The translations under genes were made by a program, and so were the position numbers. Below, in pieces: positions 58,690-64,000 of a stretch of 64,000 nt of DNA. The notes below the pieces were generated by a model. It made no database searches, had not been told where the DNA came from, and saw only the letters and a program-made list of their open reading frames with translations. Where the stretch lies: positions 123,181 through 187,180 of the forward strand of contig JAGVWE010000004.1 in the NCBI GenBank assembly GCA_018304425.1. The letters run 5' to 3'. Positions within the stretch are counted from its first letter, which is position 1, and each line of letters opens with the position of its first letter. Origin of the DNA: Candidatus Iainarchaeum sp. (GTDB taxonomy: Archaea > Iainarchaeota > Iainarchaeia > Iainarchaeales > UBA10219).

Positions 58690-59577
58690 ATGAAAGTCCC
58701 GCGAATGATGTTTGAGGTCGTGCCCCCCAGCAAATTCTCTTCCGAGGAAGCCATGGAAAAGGTCGTGGCCGACCTCGCCGATGGCCTCTCCACCGTTGAC
58801 TGCATTGATGCCTTGAACGTTCCCGAAGTCGTGGACGAAAACCGCCACGGCTCGCCTTACTACCGCAACCTGGATGTCTGCCGGTTCGCCGAGGGACTCC
58901 GGAAGAAAACCGGCTTGAACGTGATTGCCAACAAGGTGGTCGTGCAATGCCGGGGCAGGCAGGGCTTCCTGGACTGGCTGGATTCCGCCGTGAAAGTCCA
59001 CGGCCTCACGGACTTCGTTTTCGTGGGCGGCAACTACGCGGACAACATCTATCCCGGGCCAAGCGTTGCCGAAGCCACTGAAATGGCCTTGGAGCGATTC
59101 GGCCTCTCCGTTGGCGGCATCCTCATCCCCTCCCGCCTCGACGAAAGCGAGCGCCTGCTCCGGAAAACCCTTTCAGGGACCTCGTTTTTCACCACCCAGA
59201 TCCTGTTTTCCGCGAACCCCTTGAAGTCCGTGCTGTCCTCGTATTACTCGAAGTGCGTGGAAAACTCCGCCAAGCCCGCCGAGGTCTTCCTGAGCTTCAG
59301 CGTGCCCTCGAACGCGCACCACCTGGAGTTCATGAAGTGGCTGGGAGCCGAGCTGACCCCCAAAGTCGAGGAAACCCTCTTGTCGGGCGGTTCCATGGCC
59401 CAGAAGTCCATTGACTTGGCGCGAAGCGTGTGGCTGGACGCGTTCAACTACTTGCAGGATTCCTCGGTGCCCATCCAGTTGGGGTTGAACGTGGAAGCCG
59501 TTTTCCTCCGCAACCTGGACGCAGCCCTTGAAATGGCCCGGCAACTGTCGGCCGCCAGGGCCAGGAACCGGTTTTAA
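58690..59577 (+). CDS. Methylenetetrahydrofolate reductase (MetF)-like protein
   Basis: MKVPRMMFEVVPPS...DALNVPEV; VVVQCRGRQGFLDWLDSAVKVHGLTDFVFVGG; immediately follows core MetE. Confidence 0.75.
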   Translation: MKVPRMMFEVVPPSKFSSEEAMEKVVADLADGLSTVDCIDALNVPEVVDENRHGSPYYRNLDVCRFAEGLRKKTGLNVIANKVVVQCRGRQGFLDWLDSAVKVHGLTDFVFVGGNYADNIYPGPSVAEATEMALERFGLSVGGILIPSRLDESERLLRKTLSGTSFFTTQILFSANPLKSVLSSYYSKCVENSAKPAEVFLSFSVPSNAHHLEFMKWLGAELTPKVEETLLSGGSMAQKSIDLARSVWLDAFNYLQDSSVPIQLGLNVEAVFLRNLDAALEMARQLSAARARNRF

Positions 59578-59620
59578 ACCGCGTCCAGGCCGGGTTCAAC
59601 CGCGGCTTTAAACCGTCGGC

Positions 59621-59769
59621 TTTAAATTAACCATTCCCTCCTAAATCATCAGTTATACGAGTAAACTAGTTCAGTGGGTTTTGCCCACCTTTTTTCCCAA
59701 GGCTTTTTACCTCGGCAAAAAGGCTTTTCTAGTTTCAGTCGTATAGTCTAAAAAAAGGAGTTAGAAACA
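59621..59769 (+). promoter_or_regulatory. TATA-like box and structured 5' leader, copy 1
   Basis: TTTAAATTAA; arms TATACGAGTAAACTAG (59654-59669) and CTAGTTTCAGTCGTATA (59729-59745); SD AAGGAG. Confidence 0.7.
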
Positions 59770-59922
59770 ATGGGATTCCAAGGCGGATCTTTTGGTGGTC
59801 CAAGGGAAATGTTCCCCGCGACCTGCTCTGACTGCGGACAAGAAACACAGGTTCCATTCAAGCCCACCGAGGGCAGGCCTGTCTACTGCAGGGACTGCTA
59901 CCAGAAGCACAAGAAGTTCTAA
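59770..59922 (+). CDS. 50-aa CxxC-x17-CxxC-type zinc-ribbon protein, copy 1 (absent from the ORF track)
   Basis: MGFQGGSFGGPREMFPATCSDCGQETQVPFKPTEGRPVYCRDCYQKHKKF*. Confidence 0.92.
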   Translation: MGFQGGSFGGPREMFPATCSDCGQETQVPFKPTEGRPVYCRDCYQKHKKF

Positions 59923-60110
59923 ACCCATCCAGGCTTAGATGGCTAGCGAGGGCCCCCCAAAAAGGGGGCAAGAAACTAGGCAAACACCATTTTTTTCTTT
60001 TTATTTTCAACGGTTCTTGCCGGTAGGCCGCCGGTGTTCCGGGTCGTTTCCCCCCTTGCACCACTGGCTAGGCCCAGGCGGTTTACCCGTTTTAACCCCA
60101 AACCATGGGG

Positions 60111-60205
60111 TTTAAATTAGCCACGGGCCCATTAATCCATCAGTTATACGAGTAAACTAGTTTTCTAGTTTCAGTCGTATAGTCTAAAAAAAGGAGTTAG
60201 AAACA
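60111..60205 (+). promoter_or_regulatory. TATA-like box and structured 5' leader, copy 2
   Basis: TTTAAATTAG; hairpin TATACGAGTAAACTAG-TTTT-CTAGTTTCAGTCGTATA (60145-60181); SD AAGGAG. Confidence 0.75.
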
Positions 60206-60358
60206 ATGGGATTCCAAGGTGGATCTTTTGGTGGCCCTAGGGAAATGCACCCGGCTACTTGTTCTGACTGCGGCAAGGAAACAACGGTTCCCTTCAAGCC
60301 GACAGAGGGCAAGCCAGTCTACTGCAGAGACTGCTACCAAAAGCACAAGAAATACTAA
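60206..60358 (+). CDS. 50-aa CxxC-x17-CxxC-type zinc-ribbon protein, copy 2 (absent from the ORF track)
   Basis: MGFQGGSFGGPREMHPATCSDCGKETTVPFKPTEGKPVYCRDCYQKHKKY*. Confidence 0.92.
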   Translation: MGFQGGSFGGPREMHPATCSDCGKETTVPFKPTEGKPVYCRDCYQKHKKY

Positions 60359-60475
60359 AACCTCTTTTCTCACCCGCAAGGGCTGAAACTAGGAACAACG
60401 CGTTTTTTTCGATTTCTTCTTTTTCTTTACCCTGTTGTGAGCCGTGAGGCTGAATTAGCCGCCGCTTTCATGCAA

Positions 60476-61036
60476 CTACTTCCACTTCACGTTGCAGCCC
60501 GTGCTCGGCACGTCCGTCCGGAACTTCACCGGCTTGCCTGCGAGCAGGGCCTGCACGGCTTCCTCGAGTTCGTTGGTCTGGGCTTCCTCGTGGGGCTTCC
60601 CGTGCGCGTCGTCGATGCGGCCATGGTAAACAAGCTTGAACTCCGCGTCGAACAAGTAGGGGTCGGGGGTGCAGGCCGCGTCATAGGCGTGCGCGGTGGC
60701 CTGGCGTTCATCCACCACGTAGGGGAACCGCCACCCAAACTTTTTAGCGTACTCCGCCATCTTCGGGAAGCCGTCCTCCGGGTACTTGACCGCATCGTTG
60801 GCGTTGACGCCAATCATGCCCAGGCCCTTGCCCGAATAGTCGTTGAACAACTGCGCCAGCTTCGGGGCCTTCGGCTGGACGTAGGGGCAGTGGTTGCACA
60901 TGAACACGACCAGCAACCCCTTCTTTCCCTTGAAGTCGGCCAAGGAATAGGTCTTTCCGTCGATGCCTTTCAGCTGGAAGTCCGGGGCTTCGCTGCCCTG
61001 CTTCATTTTCAAGTAAGATGACGCCGTCAACACCAT
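60476..61036 (-). CDS. Thioredoxin-like/AhpC-TSA family redoxin
   Basis: GSEAPDFQLKGIDGKTYSLADFKGKKGLLVVFMCNHCPYVQ...GVNANDAVKYPEDGFPKM. Confidence 0.92.
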   Translation of the reverse strand: MVLTASSYLKMKQGSEAPDFQLKGIDGKTYSLADFKGKKGLLVVFMCNHCPYVQPKAPKLAQLFNDYSGKGLGMIGVNANDAVKYPEDGFPKMAEYAKKFGWRFPYVVDERQATAHAYDAACTPDPYLFDAEFKLVYHGRIDDAHGKPHEEAQTNELEEAVQALLAGKPVKFRTDVPSTGCNVKWK

Positions 61037-61057
61037 GGTGCTCCCTCCATTACTTGT

Positions 61058-61873
61058 TTACTGCAATCCGCTTTTATTTTTTTGGTGGGGGCCCAGGAAA
61101 AATAGGGCCGCCGCGCCCACGGCAAGTTGGCCGAACAGGGTTTCCACCGTTGGGAACACGCCGAAGTCCCTGGCTTTCGGCAAACCCTTGAACTCGGTTT
61201 CGCCAATCCAGCCGGCTTCCTGGAGTTCGTGCACGCCTTGGCCCATGAAGACGATGGACAAGCCAATCAACAGGGTGCTGGTCACGAGGAAAATGGTTTT
61301 CAAGTCCAGGCGGGCCTCGATTTGGAGGACGAGCCAAAACAACCCCGCCAACACCAGCAACCCGGCCGCCAACCCAGTCCACAAGTCCGCGGGAGGCACG
61401 GAAACCGACAATGCCTGGTAGAACAACACGGTTTCGAACCCCTCCCGGTAGACGGCCATGAAAGCCGTCAAGGCTAGTGCCAGGCCGCTGCCCTTTTCCA
61501 GGGCGTGGTTGACTTTTCCCCGGATGTAGGCATGCCAGTGGCTGACCTCCACCTTGGACAAAAACCAGTGGCTCACGTAAAACAAGACCAGGGAAGCCAC
61601 GACCAGGGTCAGGCCCTCCAGGACCTCCTGCAAGCCTTCATTGGCTTCGAAGGCGGCGTGGAACAGGAACGCCGTGGCCAGGCTCGCCAGCACGGCCAGG
61701 CCCGCGCCCACCCACACCTTGCGTTCCAGGTTTTTCTGCCCGGCCTTTTCGAGGTAGGCGATGATGGCCGCGAGGATGAGGATGGCTTCCAGTCCCTCCC
61801 GGGTGATGACCACCAACGACTGCAACACGCCTTCAATCAAAGAGGTTCCCACGCACTCAACCAGCCAAACCAT
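61058..61873 (-). CDS. FTR1-family iron permease
   Basis: VVITREGLEAILILAAIIAYLEKAG (REGLE); AVYREGFETVLFYQAL (REGxE). Confidence 0.93.
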   Translation of the reverse strand: MVWLVECVGTSLIEGVLQSLVVITREGLEAILILAAIIAYLEKAGQKNLERKVWVGAGLAVLASLATAFLFHAAFEANEGLQEVLEGLTLVVASLVLFYVSHWFLSKVEVSHWHAYIRGKVNHALEKGSGLALALTAFMAVYREGFETVLFYQALSVSVPPADLWTGLAAGLLVLAGLFWLVLQIEARLDLKTIFLVTSTLLIGLSIVFMGQGVHELQEAGWIGETEFKGLPKARDFGVFPTVETLFGQLAVGAAALFFLGPHQKNKSGLQ

Positions 61874-61902
61874 TAAAAAACCGCCGAACCTATTCTCCCT
61901 GC

Positions 61903-63270
61903 ATGACCGGCGAGCGCGTGCACAAGGGCCTGGACCTCACGCAGGGGCGGGTCTTGCACAACCTCCTGGCCATGGGCATCCCCGTCTCCATTGGCTTCAT
62001 GTTCGAGACCTCGTACAACGTGGTCGACACCATGTTCGTCGGCGGCCTGGGCGTCAACGCGCTTGCCGCGTTGTCCATGAGCTTCCCCTTGTACTTCATC
62101 ATCCTCTCCATCGGCATCGGCTTGAGCGTGGGCTCGAACGCCTTGGTCGCGCAAGCCATCGGCGCCAAGGACTACAAGAAGGCCGACAACCTCGCCGAGC
62201 ACTCGTTCCTCGTCGCAGCCGTCGTTGGCTTGCTGGTCACGTTCCTGGGCTTCTACGCCGTGAAACCCTTTTACCTGGCCTTTGGCGCCTCCCCCGAAGT
62301 CCTAGCCCTGGGCGAGCAGTACATGTTCTGGATTCTCTTGAACACCATTCCCTTCTACTTCACGTTCGTGGCCATGGCCTTGCTGCGCGCGGAAGGCGAG
62401 GCCATGATTCCCTTGTATGCCCTGGCAGGCGGTGCCATCCTCAACGTCTTCCTGGACTGGATTTTCATCTATGGCTTGTTCGGCTTGCCGGTCATGGGGG
62501 TCGCGGGCGCAGGGTTTGCCACCTTCCTCGCGGACGTCGCGGCCGTGGGGTTCTTTGCCTTCATGCTCTTGGGCGGCCGCAGGCGCCTCCTCCGCTTCAA
62601 GCCCCGCGACTTTTCGCCTCGCTTCGGGTATGCCTGGCAGTTGCTGGTTAAAGGCGTTCCAGCCTCGGTCGGCCAGGTCATCACCGCGGGCGGCTTCACG
62701 CTCTTGATGGCCCTGGTGGGCGGCTTTGGTGCGGAAGCCGTGGCCGCCTACGGAGTCGGTATCCGCATCGACCAGCTCGTGGTCTTGCCCTCCATTGGCA
62801 TCGCCACCGCCGTCACCTCCATTGTCGGCCAGAACATTGGTGCCCGGAAGCTCAAGCGCGTGGAGTGGACCGTGAACTCGGCGTTGAAGCTCTTGTTCGC
62901 CGTGGAACTCGCGGGCGGCGCGCTGGTCTTTGCCTTGGCCGGCCCCCTCATGGGCTTGTTCACCTCCGATTTGAGCGTCGTCAACCTCGGCGTTGCCTAT
63001 GTTTCCACGGTGGCCTTGACGTATTGCTTTCGCGCTGGCATGATTGTCATCGCCTCGGCCTTCCAGGGCGCAGGCGAGATGCTGAAAGCCCTGGTCATGA
63101 TGGCCTCGTTTTACGGCCTCGCCTTTGCCTTGGCGTACGCCTTCACTAGGTCCAGCCACGACCTCTCCCTGGTATGGATGTCCATCGCCGCTTCAACCCT
63201 TCTCTCGTTTGCCTTGAGCTACGCGATGTACGCGCGAAAGATGTGGGTGCCGAAAGCCCTGCGCGCTTAA
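61903..63270 (+). CDS. MATE-family efflux transporter
   Basis: LLAMGIPVSIGFMFETSYNVVDTMFVGGLGVNALAALSMSFPLYFIILSIGIGLSVGSNALVAQAIGAKD. Confidence 0.95.
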   Translation: MTGERVHKGLDLTQGRVLHNLLAMGIPVSIGFMFETSYNVVDTMFVGGLGVNALAALSMSFPLYFIILSIGIGLSVGSNALVAQAIGAKDYKKADNLAEHSFLVAAVVGLLVTFLGFYAVKPFYLAFGASPEVLALGEQYMFWILLNTIPFYFTFVAMALLRAEGEAMIPLYALAGGAILNVFLDWIFIYGLFGLPVMGVAGAGFATFLADVAAVGFFAFMLLGGRRRLLRFKPRDFSPRFGYAWQLLVKGVPASVGQVITAGGFTLLMALVGGFGAEAVAAYGVGIRIDQLVVLPSIGIATAVTSIVGQNIGARKLKRVEWTVNSALKLLFAVELAGGALVFALAGPLMGLFTSDLSVVNLGVAYVSTVALTYCFRAGMIVIASAFQGAGEMLKALVMMASFYGLAFALAYAFTRSSHDLSLVWMSIAASTLLSFALSYAMYARKMWVPKALRA

Positions 63271-63295
63271 ATACTTCCTGCGCTGCTTAATCTGT

Positions 63296-63997
63296 ATGTC
63301 GCGCTGGCCAGCCCATGCTTCCATGCCCGCCGGCTGGCTGCGTCCCGCGCGGGCGTTGGCCCAGGCCCAGCAGCGGCCCGTGGCCGAGTTCAGGGGAAAA
63401 GCCGAGCGGGGCCGGGAAGTGTTCGTCAACGGCCAGCGCAGGCGAATTGCCGGCCTCGATTTGCTTCGATACGAGCTCGGCTGCCACCGAGTGGAAAAGG
63501 CACTCCGGAGGCGCGTGCCCGAAGCCACCAGGCGCTCCCAGCCGGCCTATGACGCGTTCTTGGACGCCAAAGTGGATGGGATTCCCTTCCGGGATGTTTT
63601 CCTCCACATCGACTGGAACCAGGCGCTGTTGCTGCGGCGCGCGTTCGCGCTGGGTAGCGCGGAATTGTATGGCAACCCCCTTGGACCGAAATGCCGGATC
63701 ACGGTTCGTCGCGCCAAGCGCAAGATTGACGCCACCCTAGACTTTCCGGATTTCCTTTCCGGCCAGAGCTGGGAGCGGGTTGGTGCCTCCTTGCGTGACC
63801 CTGAACGGCTTGCGCGCGTCCGCGCCGTGTTCGAGCAACTCAAGGGGAAGACTTATTCCTTTTCGGTGCGCCTCGGAGCGGAGCGGTTCGCGGCCCTGGC
63901 CGAAGCCATTCGCCTCGCTGACCGGTTGGACCGGGTGGTCTTGCGTTCCTTCCGCGAAGCCGATTTCCAAGCCGTGATGGCGGCTGGACGCGCTTGA
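63296..63997 (+). CDS. Hypothetical protein
   Basis: 233-aa ORF with ATG; coding-like composition; no family recognised. Confidence 0.5.
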   Translation: MSRWPAHASMPAGWLRPARALAQAQQRPVAEFRGKAERGREVFVNGQRRRIAGLDLLRYELGCHRVEKALRRRVPEATRRSQPAYDAFLDAKVDGIPFRDVFLHIDWNQALLLRRAFALGSAELYGNPLGPKCRITVRRAKRKIDATLDFPDFLSGQSWERVGASLRDPERLARVRAVFEQLKGKTYSFSVRLGAERFAALAEAIRLADRLDRVVLRSFREADFQAVMAAGRA

Positions 63998-64000
63998 TTC

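Overview
This is a gene-dense, GC-rich archaeal chromosome segment; a DPANN or euryarchaeal origin is an inference. It starts with the minus-strand RNA polymerase/ribosomal operon: rps7, rps12, nusA-like, rpl30e, rpoA2, rpoA1, split rpoB'/rpoB'' and rpoH. Next come a riboflavin cluster, a short accessory region (16.4-20 kb), and a SUF Fe-S operon whose sufB carries an intein and whose first gene is an ArsR-like regulator with a Cys-rich tail. These are followed by a carbamoyltransferase/SxtJ-like/SGNH cassette, fumarase/aspartase plus Sdh/Frd with an unusual membrane subunit, and a pyruvate dehydrogenase/lipoate operon. The last third contains a tRNA-Asp with a long intron, a VapBC pair, a KefB-like antiporter, a radical-SAM cluster, a split core-MetE/MetF methionine operon, duplicated tiny zinc-ribbon genes, FTR1 and MATE. 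The observations I rate highest are: (1) a GC-rich palindromic element read in-frame in two unrelated loci, the rpoB split junction and the E2 linker; (2) two paralogous TA-like modules, DUF4258-like plus Zn-ribbon-AbrB, one of them next to a duplicated ligD-PE 3' end; (3) duplicated CxxC mini-genes whose hairpin leader is identical over about 50 nt while the coding third positions have diverged, with a complementary 3'UTR motif; (4) a possible Fe-S-sensing ArsR regulator of suf; (5) a novel His-rich Sdh/Frd anchor. All family assignments were made by reading the translated sequence; no database search was run.
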